A stretch of 58,972 bases of DNA, taken from positions 1 through 58,972 of the forward strand of contig NZ_MJAJ01000054.1 in assembly GCF_001746365.1 (NCBI RefSeq). The letters are read 5' to 3'. A program made the position numbers and the translations under genes. Positions 8,603 through 15,747 of this stretch are shown here, piece by piece (position 1 is the stretch's first letter; each line of letters starts with the position of its first letter). The notes below the pieces were generated by a model that did not search any database, was not told the DNA's origin, and was given only the letters and a program-made list of their open reading frames with translations. This DNA comes from Streptomyces sp. LUP30 (lineage in GTDB: Bacteria > Actinomycetota > Actinomycetes > Streptomycetales > Streptomycetaceae).

Positions 8603-9241
8603 TCAGTTCCAGTCGGTGTACGAGGTGAATCCGCCGCTCTCCGCGAAGTGCTCCCCGCCGGCGTCCAGGTCCTCCGGGAGGAGGCTCCACACGATGTAGT
8701 CGGTGCGCACCTCGCTCCACCCGCCGCCCTCGGCGCGGACGCGCGCTATGCAGGCGCCGCGCAGCACGCCCTCGCTGATGCAGCCGATCTTCTGGGCGAC
8801 CTGCTGGGAGGCGGTGTTGTCGGCGGCCGTGCGCAGCTCGACACGTTCGAACTTCTGGTCGGTCAGCAGCCACCGGGCGGTGGCCAACGCCGCCTCTGAG
8901 GCGTAGCCCTCGCCGCGCGCCCAGGGGGCGATGATGTACGACATTTCGGTGGAGCGGACGTGCCAGTTGGTCTTGGCGAGCTGGACGACGCCGACCAGGC
9001 GCTGGGTGAGGAACTCGGTGACGGCGAGGTCGAGGCCGCGGCCCGCGGCGCGTTCGGCGGGGGCGTACTCGGTGATCCAGCGGCGGGCGGCCGCCTCGTC
9101 GTAGGGCTGGGGAACAGCGGTCCAGGCGGCGACCTGCTCGTCGTTCATCATGTCTGCCAGGGCGGGCACGTCGTCCTCGTCGAGGGGACGCAAGCCCAAC
9201 CGCTCCGTGCTGATGGAGATGGTGGGGAAGGTGCTCGTCAT
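8603..9241 (-). CDS. GNAT family N-acetyltransferase (RimJ-like)
   Basis: A 212-residue GCN5-related acetyltransferase of the RimJ/RimL subgroup, expected to use acetyl-CoA to acylate an amine or protein N-terminus. Family features are STERLGLRPLDEDDVPAL at the start, the acetyl-CoA pyrophosphate loop region (IIAPWARGEGYASEAA) and the later NTASQQVAQKIGCISEGVLR. It starts at the ATG at 9241, with GGAG six nt upstream. It stands between cobL and metQ with no clear operon link to either. The substrate cannot be inferred. The interval 9242-9393 downstream of metQ shows only GC-rich sequence. Confidence 0.88.
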   Translation of the reverse strand: MTSTFPTISISTERLGLRPLDEDDVPALADMMNDEQVAAWTAVPQPYDEAAARRWITEYAPAERAAGRGLDLAVTEFLTQRLVGVVQLAKTNWHVRSTEMSYIIAPWARGEGYASEAALATARWLLTDQKFERVELRTAADNTASQQVAQKIGCISEGVLRGACIARVRAEGGGWSEVRTDYIVWSLLPEDLDAGGEHFAESGGFTSYTDWN

Positions 9242-9393
9242 GCGCCGCTCCGTAACCTTCGGGACCTCGTGAACCTGCCGACCCGTCAGGGCCCGCTGAA
9301 CTGCCCAGCATGCAGCATCCGGCACGGAACCACATCACGGGGTCCACGCCGGGTGAGGGCGCGGACCCCGGGCGCGGGCGTCGTCGGTGAAGG

Positions 9394-10230
9394 TCAGAAG
9401 GCCGCGACGACGGCGCCGTCGTACTTGTCGGCGATGAACTTCTTCACCTCGGGCGAAGTGAGCAGCCCGGCGAGCTTCGTCACGCGCGGGTCGTCCTCGT
9501 CGCCCTTCTTCACGGCGAGGAAGTTGGCGTACGGGTTGCCCTCGGCGGACTCCGCGACCAGGGCGTCCTTGGCCGGGCTGAGCTTGGCCTCCAGCGCGTA
9601 GTTGCCGTTGATGACGGCCGCGTCGACGTCGCCGAGGGAGCGGGGCAGCTGGGCCGCCTCCAGCTCCTTGAACTTCAGGCTCTTGGGGTTGGACGCGACG
9701 TCCTTCGGGGTCGCGTCGTAGCCGGCGCCCGACTTGAGCCGCAGGAGGCCGTTGGCCTCCAGCAGCTTCAGCGCGCGGGCCTCGTTGGTGGTGTCGTTCG
9801 GCAGGGCGATCGTGGCGCCCTGCTTGAGGTCCGCGAGCTTCTTGACGTTCTTCGCGTACAGGCCGAGCGGTTCCAGGTGCACCGTGGCGTGCGGCACGGC
9901 GACGATGTCGGTGCCGTTCTTCTTGTTGAAGTCGTCCAGGTACGGCTGATGCTGGAAGTAGTTGGCGTCGACCTCGCCCTGCTGGACGGCGGTGTTGGGC
10001 GTCACGTAGTCCGTGAACTCCTTGACCTCCAGCTTGAGGCCGGCCTTCGCCGCGAGGTGGTCCTTGACGTAGGCGAGGATCTCGCCCTGCGGGGTGGGGG
10101 TGGCGGCGACCGTGAGCGTGGCGTTCGCGTCGGCGCTGCCGGAGTCCTTGTCCGAGCCGCAGGCGCTGAGTCCGAGGGTGAGGGCTCCGGCGGCGAGGAC
10201 GGCGGTGGTGATCTTGGCGGTGTTACGCAC
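9394..10230 (-). CDS. metQ: Methionine ABC transporter substrate-binding lipoprotein
   Basis: A 278-residue NlpA/MetQ-family lipoprotein that binds methionine outside the membrane and delivers it to MetNI. It has a signal peptide with lipobox LSAC (lipidated Cys near residue 24). The mature protein carries family hallmarks: ATPTPQGEIL, LEVKEFTDYVTPNTAVQQGEVDANYFQHQPYL, VPHATVHLEPLGLY (separately conserved), GATIALPNDTTNEARAL, and DAAVINGNYAL near the end. The start is GTG at 10230, with AGGAAAGG about 8 nt upstream. It is the last gene of metN-metI-metQ, 95 nt after metI. Separation of the lipoprotein from the permease by a short gap is usual for this operon. Confidence 0.94.
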   Translation of the reverse strand: MRNTAKITTAVLAAGALTLGLSACGSDKDSGSADANATLTVAATPTPQGEILAYVKDHLAAKAGLKLEVKEFTDYVTPNTAVQQGEVDANYFQHQPYLDDFNKKNGTDIVAVPHATVHLEPLGLYAKNVKKLADLKQGATIALPNDTTNEARALKLLEANGLLRLKSGAGYDATPKDVASNPKSLKFKELEAAQLPRSLGDVDAAVINGNYALEAKLSPAKDALVAESAEGNPYANFLAVKKGDEDDPRVTKLAGLLTSPEVKKFIADKYDGAVVAAF

Positions 10231-10325
10231 GAAAAGTGCCTTTCCTGAAGGGTGGTGCGCCCCGCTTCGGGTGGTGCGGGGAGTCTCGTTGCGGCCCCGG
10301 GGAGGGGGCGGGCGACCTCGCCGGG

Positions 10326-11075
10326 TCAGGCGGCCGCCTTGCCGGTGTCGGGGGTCGCCGGCTCCTTCGCCCTGAGCAGGCGCAGCTTCGGGGCGGGGCC
10401 GGAGCGGCCGCCGCGGCGGTGCAGGGAGCGGGCCGCGTGGTCGCCGGCGAACTGGATGAGCGCGATGACGACGGCGAGGATCGCCACCGTGATCCACATC
10501 AGCTCGGTCTCGAAGCGCTGGTAGCCGTAGCGGATGGCGATGTCGCCGAGGCCGCCGGCGCCGACCGTGCCGGCCATCGCGGAGTAGCCGATGAGCGCGA
10601 CGATCGTGGTGGTCGTGCCGGCGATGAGGGAGGGCAGCGACTCCGGGACGAGGACCTTGCGCACGATGGTCCAGGTGTTGCCGCCCATCGCCTGCACGGC
10701 CTCGACGAGCCCGCCGTCCACTTCCCGGACAGCCGTCTCGACAAGGCGCGCGAAGAACGGGATGGCGCCGATGGCGAGCGGCACGATCGCGGCCTCGCGG
10801 CCGATGGTCGTCCCGGTGACGGTCCGCGTGAAGTTCATCAGCGCGACCATCAGGATGATGAAGGGCATCGAGCGGGCGATGTTCACGACCTGCCCGATCA
10901 CCTTGTTGGCGACGGTGTTCTGCAGCAGGCCGCCCCGGTCGGTCAGGACCAGCAGGACGCCGAGCGGCAGGCCGCCGACGACGGCGACCAGGGTGGACCA
11001 GCCGACCATGTAGAGGGTGTCCCAACAGGCCTGGGACAGCAGGGGCTGCATCTCGGACCAGTCCGTCCCGGTCAC
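10326..11075 (-). CDS. metI: Methionine ABC transporter permease
   Basis: A 249-residue inner-membrane permease of the MetI family with five or so transmembrane segments (for example TLYMVGWSTLVAVVGGLPLG and AIVPLAIGAIPFFARLVE). The cytoplasmic coupling loop that docks onto the ATPase is visible as VEAVQAMGGNTWTIVRKVLVPE, and NFTRT precedes a typical permease core. A basic C-terminal tail of about 35 residues follows the last helix. The start GTG (11075-11073) overlaps the metN stop as GTGA, so the two are translationally coupled. It works with MetN (ATPase) and MetQ (binding lipoprotein) to import D/L-methionine. Confidence 0.94.
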   Translation of the reverse strand: MTGTDWSEMQPLLSQACWDTLYMVGWSTLVAVVGGLPLGVLLVLTDRGGLLQNTVANKVIGQVVNIARSMPFIILMVALMNFTRTVTGTTIGREAAIVPLAIGAIPFFARLVETAVREVDGGLVEAVQAMGGNTWTIVRKVLVPESLPSLIAGTTTTIVALIGYSAMAGTVGAGGLGDIAIRYGYQRFETELMWITVAILAVVIALIQFAGDHAARSLHRRGGRSGPAPKLRLLRAKEPATPDTGKAAA

Positions 11076-12112
11076 TTCGCGCCCTCCTTCAGCAGCGCGG
11101 GGCCCTGCGCGGCGTCCACGACGTCGATCTGCAGGCCCTGTTCGCGCAGGAAGCCGATGGGCACGACGTTGTCCTCGTAACGGCCGGGCAGTTCGATGCG
11201 CATGCGGCCGATCTGGAGGCCGCCGACGGTGTCGATGGCGGCGCCGAGGATCGAGATGTCGATGTTGTAGGTGCGCGACAGCTGGGAGACGACGGGCCGG
11301 GTGGCGGCCTCGCCGTGGAAGGTGACGTCGACGACGGTGCGGTCGTCGCCGGTGGCCTCGCCGCCGACGGGGAAGAGCGCGGCGGCCAGTTCGGAGCCGG
11401 GGGTGGCGAGCAGCTCGCTGACCGTGCCCGACTCGACGACGCGGCCGCTGTCCATGAGCGCGGCGGAGTCGCAGACCGACTTCACCACGTCCATCTCGTG
11501 AGTGATGAGCAGGACCGTCAGGCCCAGCTGCCGGTTGAGGTCACGCAGCAGCTGGAGGATGGAGCGGGTGGTCTCCGGGTCGAGTGCGCTGGTGGCCTCG
11601 TCGGACAGGAGCACCTTCGGGTCGCCGGCCAGGGCGCGGGCGATGCCGACACGCTGCTTCTGACCGCCGGAGAGCTGGGCCGGGTAGGACTTCGCCTTGT
11701 CGGCGAGGCCGACCAGGTCGAGCAGCCCCAGCGCCTTGCGGGAACGTTCCTTCCCTGAGATGCCGAGGATCTCCAGGGGCAGCTCCACGTTGTCCTGCAC
11801 GGTCCGCGTGGACAGCAGGTTGAAGTGCTGGAAGACCATGCCGATCCGGCTGCGCGCCTGCCGCAGCTCCCTGCCGGCGCGCGGTCCGCGTCCGGCGAGC
11901 GCGGTGAGGTCCTGCCCGTCGACGGTGACCGTGCCGGCGGTGGGGCGCTCCAGGAGGTTGATGCAGCGGATGAGCGAGGACTTGCCGGCGCCGGACTGGC
12001 CGATGACGCCGTACACCTCGCCTTCGCGCACGTGCAGGTCGACGCCGTCGAGGGCGGTGACCGCACGGCCGCGCGAGCGGTAGACCTTGCTCAGGCCCGT
12101 GGTGGTGATCAC
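11072..12112 (-). CDS. metN: Methionine ABC transporter ATP-binding protein
   Basis: A 346-residue ATPase. Walker A GQSGAGKS lies near residues 38-45, Q-loop GMVFQHFNLL near 93, signature LSGGQKQR near 146, Walker B VLLSDEATSALD near 166 and the switch His in LLITHEMDVV. About 265-340 is the C-terminal NIL domain, which in MetN binds methionine and inhibits transport when internal methionine is high. The start is GTG at 12112, with GGAAA about 9 nt upstream. It is first in metNIQ. A 14-codon Cys/Met-rich leader ORF ends 220 nt upstream (12333-12377), which suggests attenuation control. Confidence 0.95.
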   Translation of the reverse strand: MITTTGLSKVYRSRGRAVTALDGVDLHVREGEVYGVIGQSGAGKSSLIRCINLLERPTAGTVTVDGQDLTALAGRGPRAGRELRQARSRIGMVFQHFNLLSTRTVQDNVELPLEILGISGKERSRKALGLLDLVGLADKAKSYPAQLSGGQKQRVGIARALAGDPKVLLSDEATSALDPETTRSILQLLRDLNRQLGLTVLLITHEMDVVKSVCDSAALMDSGRVVESGTVSELLATPGSELAAALFPVGGEATGDDRTVVDVTFHGEAATRPVVSQLSRTYNIDISILGAAIDTVGGLQIGRMRIELPGRYEDNVVPIGFLREQGLQIDVVDAAQGPALLKEGAK

Positions 12113-12250
12113 GTGGGGGTTTCCGTCACTGTCGAGTGCGCGGGCGTGGGTGGGCCCGGGCGCACGGATGCAGGCTGTCAGGGCGCGACACGGTTCTCGT
12201 CATGGCGGAAGACCGGGGAGAAACCCGTGCGCGGGGCGCGGCTCAGATCA

Positions 12251-12308
12251 CGTACCGCGGGAATGCGGCGTACGGACCTGCCACGGCGGCTCGCTTCGGG
12301 GCGCGAGC
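12251..12308 (-). promoter_or_regulatory. Two hairpins in the metN leader, downstream of the leader peptide
   Basis: In transcript sense, the leader peptide stop is followed first by GCTCGC(8-nt loop)GCGAGC (12289-12308), then by a stronger stem in 12251-12274. That stem has outer arms CGTA/TACG and inner arms CCGC/GCGG, with a 2-nt bulge and a 6-nt loop. Neither is followed by a clear U-run and neither overlaps the metN start. They are candidate attenuator elements by position only; no SAM riboswitch core was recognised. Confidence 0.35.
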
Positions 12309-12332
12309 TCGGGGGGGTGGTGCGGGGGCCCT

Positions 12333-12377
12333 CTAGAAGGCGCGCATTCGACACATACAACGAGCACCGGGCGTCAT
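12333..12377 (-). CDS. Putative Cys/Met-coding leader peptide of metNIQ
   Basis: A 14-residue ORF, MTPGARCMCRMRAF, preceded by GAGG five nt before the ATG at 12377. Residues 7-11 are Cys-Met-Cys-Arg-Met, a striking density of sulfur amino acids in a peptide directly upstream of a methionine importer. In-frame ATGs farther upstream (12419, 12425) lack a ribosome site, and the farthest overlaps the proposed -10 box. Family knowledge: Streptomyces and mycobacteria use short Cys-containing leader peptides ahead of sulfur genes. I infer that ribosome stalling at Cys/Met codons senses charged tRNA and controls metNIQ. This specific peptide is not one I recognise. Confidence 0.6.
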   Translation of the reverse strand: MTPGARCMCRMRAF

Positions 12378-12424
12378 GGTCGCCTCGGTCGCAGGGGTGC
12401 GGCTGCTCGTAGTGGTCATGAGCA

Positions 12425-12454
12425 TCAGTAAAGCAGACGTATGGTCCTGACCAA
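12425..12454 (-). promoter_or_regulatory. Putative promoter of the metNIQ leader
   Basis: In minus-strand sense, TTGGTC (12449-12454) and TACTGA (12425-12430) are separated by 18 nt, a fair fit to a sigma-HrdB-type promoter. Transcription would begin about 35-45 nt before the 14-codon leader ORF. Confidence 0.45.
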
Positions 12455-12657
12455 GACCTGGGTGTCCGGATGGTGGACAGACGTGGACAGCCGTGGACCT
12501 CCGTCGACAGCGCTGCGCCGATGCCATGGTCGTCCTGCCGGGCGAGTCCTTGGCGGTGATCCCTGCGCGCGGCTCGTCCGGTCGCCACGGCTCCGGCGGT
12601 GCGTCGGGCCGCGGGGCCGGACGCGAGGGGCCGATTCCGGCGTAATAAGGTCGCTGC

Positions 12658-13017
12658 ATGCTTGATGCCCTGACGTTGGCGACCGGCGTCGCCGCGTTGC
12701 TCCTCGCCGCCTGGTGCGGCTGGGCCGCCTACCGTGACCAGCCGACGAAGGACTGGCACTTCATCGGGATGGCCGTGGTCTCGCTGCTGGCCGTGGCGCA
12801 GCTGGTGGTCGGGATCGTGCAACTGGCGCGGGGCGAGAAGCCGGAGCAGGGCACGACGATCTTCGTGGCGTATCTGCTGGGGGCGTTCGCATGCGTGCCG
12901 ACGGCGGGTTTCATGTCGCTGGCCGAGCGGACCCGCTGGGGTTCGGTGACGGTCGCCGCGGGCGGTGTGGTCCTCGCCGTGCTGGAAGTGCGGCTCTTCG
13001 ACATCTGGGGAGGCTGA
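12658..13017 (+). CDS. Four-helix integral membrane protein of unknown function
   Basis: A 119-residue hydrophobic protein with four predicted transmembrane segments, roughly residues 3-25, 36-60, 66-88 and 93-113. No motif points to a known family or active site. The ATG at 12658 is preceded by AAGG seven nt upstream, inside TAATAAGG. TAATAA could itself be a -10 box, which would make the transcript almost leaderless. The next gene starts one nt after this stop, so the pair is a translationally coupled two-gene operon of small membrane proteins, possibly a heteromeric complex. The preceding 230 nt hold GTGGACA-type short repeats and no gene. Confidence 0.7.
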   Translation: MLDALTLATGVAALLLAAWCGWAAYRDQPTKDWHFIGMAVVSLLAVAQLVVGIVQLARGEKPEQGTTIFVAYLLGAFACVPTAGFMSLAERTRWGSVTVAAGGVVLAVLEVRLFDIWGG

Positions 13018-13018
13018 G

Positions 13019-13438
13019 ATGACGGCGACGCAGGAGAAGCCGGCCCGGCTGATCGGCGGCCCCGGGCTGCTGCTGGTGTGGTTCTACGGCGTGATGGTGG
13101 TCGGGGCGGTGTCCCGGTCGGTGTACCAGATCGCGACGGAGTTCGACCGGGCGCCGCTGTCGTACTCGCTGTCGGCGGTCGCGGGCGTGGTGTACGGATT
13201 CATCACGTACTCGCTGGTCCGGGGCGGGGAGACGGCCCGCAGGGCGGCGCAGGTCTGCTGCGCCGCCGAACTCGCGGGCGTGCTGATCGTGGGCACCTGG
13301 ACACTGGTCGAGCCGTCGGCCTTCCCCGACTCGACCGTGTGGTCGCAGTACGGGATGGGCTACGTGTTCATCCCGGTCCTGCTGCCACTGTCGGCCCTGT
13401 ACTGGCTGCGGAGATCCCGGACCGCCGCTACGCGGTAG
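13019..13438 (+). CDS. Four-helix integral membrane protein, partner of the preceding gene
   Basis: A 139-residue membrane protein with four predicted helices (about 14-38, 50-70, 80-102, 112-132) and a basic C-terminus (LRRSRTAATR). The ATG at 13019 follows the upstream stop by one nt, and its ribosome site GGGGAGG lies within the end of that gene, so translation is coupled. I do not recognise a family; similarity in size and topology to its neighbour suggests they act together. The 3' end overlaps the convergent acetyltransferase gene by 11 nt. Confidence 0.7.
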   Translation: MTATQEKPARLIGGPGLLLVWFYGVMVVGAVSRSVYQIATEFDRAPLSYSLSAVAGVVYGFITYSLVRGGETARRAAQVCCAAELAGVLIVGTWTLVEPSAFPDSTVWSQYGMGYVFIPVLLPLSALYWLRRSRTAATR

Positions 13439-13925
13439 CCGCGTACTCCCCCGCCTGCTTCTCCAGGACGATCATGGGCACGCCGTCCGCGCCCTGGGAG
13501 GTGCCGACGGTCTGGTAGCCGACGCGGCGGTAGAGGCGGAGGTTGCCCTCGCTGCGGTGACCGGTGAAGAGGCGGAACTTCTTGGCGCCGCGCTCCTCGG
13601 CGAGGGCCGACTCGGCGGCGCGCAGCAGCCGGGCGCCGATGCCGTGGCCCTGCAGACGCGGGTGGACGCAGAGCTTGCCGATGGCCGCGGCGCCGTCCTC
13701 GGTGAGGTTGCCGCGTACGCAGCCGACCACCTCGTCGCCCAGCCGGGCCACGAAGACGCAGTCGGTGGCGAGCTCCTCCCGCACCGACGCGAGGGTCTGG
13801 ACGAGCGGGGCGATGCGGTAGTTGCCGTACAGCGCGGCTTCACTCTGGAAGCACAGGTACTGCAGCCTGAAGATCTGCTCGGTGTCCTGCTCGCTCGCCA
13901 CCGAGATGGTCACGCTCATGCCCAT
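13428..13925 (-). CDS. GNAT family N-acetyltransferase
   Basis: A 165-residue GNAT enzyme. The acetyl-CoA binding motif A reads LCVHPRLQGHGIGARLLRAAE (Q/R-x-x-G-x-G/A around residues 95-108), followed by FRLFTGHRSEGNLRLYRRVGYQ, the usual motif B with NxxLYxxxGY. The start chosen is ATG 13925, which has GGGAGG nine nt upstream; ATG 13919 and GTG 13946 are also in frame. The substrate is unknown. It overlaps the convergent membrane protein gene at the 3' end by 11 nt, so antisense RNA between the two is possible. Confidence 0.87.
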   Translation of the reverse strand: MGMSVTISVASEQDTEQIFRLQYLCFQSEAALYGNYRIAPLVQTLASVREELATDCVFVARLGDEVVGCVRGNLTEDGAAAIGKLCVHPRLQGHGIGARLLRAAESALAEERGAKKFRLFTGHRSEGNLRLYRRVGYQTVGTSQGADGVPMIVLEKQAGEYAATA

Positions 13926-13970
13926 GTGCGCACGCCTCCCGCTCACCTGATCGCCTGTGGTCCCTCACTC

Positions 13971-14477
13971 CTATCCCCGCACTTCGCGGGCCGCAACCTC
14001 CGGCGGAAGCAAACGCCTCAGACATCCCAGACATCGGGAACGTTCCGGGCCGAGACTGCCCTGTGAGATACCCAACTTCCCCGCGATCTCCCGGTAGGTG
14101 AGGTCCTCCGGCGACAGCAGGGCCTGCAGAAGCCGGGAGCAGCGACCGGGCAGGCGGTGCACGGCCTCGCGCAGGGCGCGGTGGCGGGCGGCGGTGAGGG
14201 CGAGCTGCTCGGGACCGCGTTCGGCGTCGTCGGCCGGATCGGTCGCGTAGGGCTGTTCGCGGCGGACCGTACGGCGGGTGCGGCGGACCTCGGCGCGCAC
14301 GGCGCGGCGCAGCCAGCCCTGCGGGTCGCGCGGCGGGCCGTCGGTGGCGAGGTGCTCCAGGAGGCGGAGCCAGACCGCCTGTTCCAGGTCTCCGGCTTCG
14401 GCGCCGGCGGCGTGGGCCTCGGCGGAGGCCTCCGCGCTGAGAAGCGGGCGCAGGGCGGTGAGCAAGTCGTGCGTCAT
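13971..14477 (-). CDS. ECF-like sigma factor / sigma-70 region 4 protein
   Basis: A 168-residue protein resembling extracytoplasmic-function sigma factors. The N-terminal half looks like region 2 (LEQAVWLRLLEHLATDGPPR, PQGWLRRAVRAEVRRTRR). The C-terminal half is a region 4 helix-turn-helix: RHRALREAVHRLPGRCSRLL, then LTYREIAGKLGISQGSLGP and RSRCLGCLRRLL. The turn GISQGSLGPERSRC departs from the commoner VGTVKSRLSRA form but fits a Streptomyces subgroup. There is no adjacent anti-sigma gene. It starts at ATG 14477, preceded by GGGG. A perfect 18-nt palindrome lies 14 nt upstream and could be an operator or the terminator of the gene before it. Confidence 0.8.
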   Translation of the reverse strand: MTHDLLTALRPLLSAEASAEAHAAGAEAGDLEQAVWLRLLEHLATDGPPRDPQGWLRRAVRAEVRRTRRTVRREQPYATDPADDAERGPEQLALTAARHRALREAVHRLPGRCSRLLQALLSPEDLTYREIAGKLGISQGSLGPERSRCLGCLRRLLPPEVAAREVRG

Positions 14478-14490
14478 ATGCCCCACGATG

Positions 14491-14508
14491 CGACCGCCCG
14501 GGCGGTCG
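14491..14508. promoter_or_regulatory. Perfect 18-nt palindrome before the sigma-like gene
   Basis: CGACCGCCCGGGCGGTCG is fully self-complementary, and its right half recurs at once as CCCGGGCGGTCG (14513-14524). It lies between the phosphodiesterase stop (14545) and the sigma-like gene start (14477). It could end the upstream transcript or be bound by a regulator. Confidence 0.4.
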
Positions 14509-14544
14509 GTTGCCCGGGCGGTCGACTGTCACTCCAACGAGGAG

Positions 14545-15747
14545 TCAGCCGTTGACGAAGTCGGCGCGGGCGAGCACACCGGTGTCCGGGTTGTCCGTGA
14601 AGACCCCGTCGATGCCGGTCGCGAAGTAGGTGCGGAACGCGCCGAAGGGGTCGCCGTAGGCGTCCGCGTCCGTGCCCTTGCGGAAGTTCGCGGGCAGGAA
14701 GGGGTTCTCGTTGCGCATGGTGTACGGGTGCAGGACCAGGCCGACCGCGTGGGCGTCCTTCACCAGGCCGGTCGGCTCGGTGAGGTTGCCGGCCGCGTCC
14801 TTCGGGATGACCAGGTCGAGGGTGGGGCCGATGCCCTGGGCGTAGCCCGCGATCTCACGCAGGCCGGCCCGGGTGATCAGGTCGGCGACGGTGCGCGGGT
14901 CGCCCGCCTCGACGAAGTCCCAGGGGCGGGAGTCCGCGGTGGACAGGAGCACGACGAGGGGGTTGTCCACCAGCTTGTTGAGCCGCTGGATGCTGGTGGG
15001 CTCGAAGGACTGCAGGATGACGGGCGAGTTCTTCCCGTCCTTGCCGTGCTTGTGCAGCAGCTTGGCGACCCGCTCCTCCAGGCCCAGACCGAGCTTGCGG
15101 AAGTAGGTGGGGTGCTTGGTCTCGGGATAGATCCACACCTGCTTGCCGCGCTTGCGGGTCTGCTCGTCCTGCCACTTCAGGACCTCCTCGAAGGTGGGGA
15201 TCTCCCAGCGCCCGTTGTAGAGGGTGTTGTGCGGGCGGTTGGCCGGGATGCGCTCGATCGCGCGCAGCGTCTTCAGCTCGGCGAGCGTGAAGTCCTCGGT
15301 GAACCAGCCGGTCGTGGAGACCCCGTCGAGCACCTTCGTCGTCCTGCGGGCGGCGAACTCGGGATGGTCGGCGACGTTCGTCGTGCCGCCGATCTCCGGC
15401 TCGTGACGGCACACCAGATGGCCGTCCCTGGTGGGGACCAGGTCGCCGGCCTCGACGATGTCGGCGCCCAGGTCGAGGGCCAGCTGGTAGGAGCCGAAGG
15501 TGTGCTCCGGGCGGTAGCCGCTGGCCCCGCGGTGACCGATGACCGTCGGCACGGGCAGGCTCTTCAGGCCGCCGCCGTGTCCGCCGGCCCGGACGCCGCC
15601 GGTCCGGGCCTCGGCGGCTCTCGCGGTGCCCGACAGGCCGAGGACGCCTCCGGCGGCGCCGAGCACGGCCGCGCCGAGGAGCGCCCGCCGTCCGGTTCCG
15701 CCCACACCCGCCTGCTGGTTCGACTCCTGCGTCTCCTGCGTGCCCAT
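14545..15747 (-). CDS. Secreted glycerophosphodiester phosphodiesterase (GlpQ type)
   Basis: A 400-residue GDPD-family enzyme that hydrolyses glycerophosphodiesters to glycerol-3-phosphate and an alcohol, here probably outside the cell. It has a Tat-like leader (GTGRRALLGAAVLGAAGG, residues 17-34). The catalytic HRGASGYRPEHT spans 72-83, with H72 and E81, and RHEPEI lies near 114-119. The downstream metal-binding motif, usually E-x-D, reads E-A-G-D (E99-D102), one residue longer than usual. C-terminal GIDGVFTDNPDTGV is typical. It starts at ATG 15747 with GGAGG five nt upstream. No transporter for the product is adjacent. Confidence 0.92.
   Translation of the reverse strand: MGTQETQESNQQAGVGGTGRRALLGAAVLGAAGGVLGLSGTARAAEARTGGVRAGGHGGGLKSLPVPTVIGHRGASGYRPEHTFGSYQLALDLGADIVEAGDLVPTRDGHLVCRHEPEIGGTTNVADHPEFAARRTTKVLDGVSTTGWFTEDFTLAELKTLRAIERIPANRPHNTLYNGRWEIPTFEEVLKWQDEQTRKRGKQVWIYPETKHPTYFRKLGLGLEERVAKLLHKHGKDGKNSPVILQSFEPTSIQRLNKLVDNPLVVLLSTADSRPWDFVEAGDPRTVADLITRAGLREIAGYAQGIGPTLDLVIPKDAAGNLTEPTGLVKDAHAVGLVLHPYTMRNENPFLPANFRKGTDADAYGDPFGAFRTYFATGIDGVFTDNPDTGVLARADFVNG

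Noticed and set aside
12113..12332. A SAM riboswitch ahead of metN
   Set aside because: I could not find the conserved core of SAM-I/IV or SAM-II type; only simple hairpins and the leader peptide are present.
12378..12425. A longer 30-residue version of the metNIQ leader peptide
   Set aside because: Its ATG coincides with the proposed -10 box and has no ribosome site; the ATG at 12377 has GAGG five nt upstream. I cannot fully exclude it.
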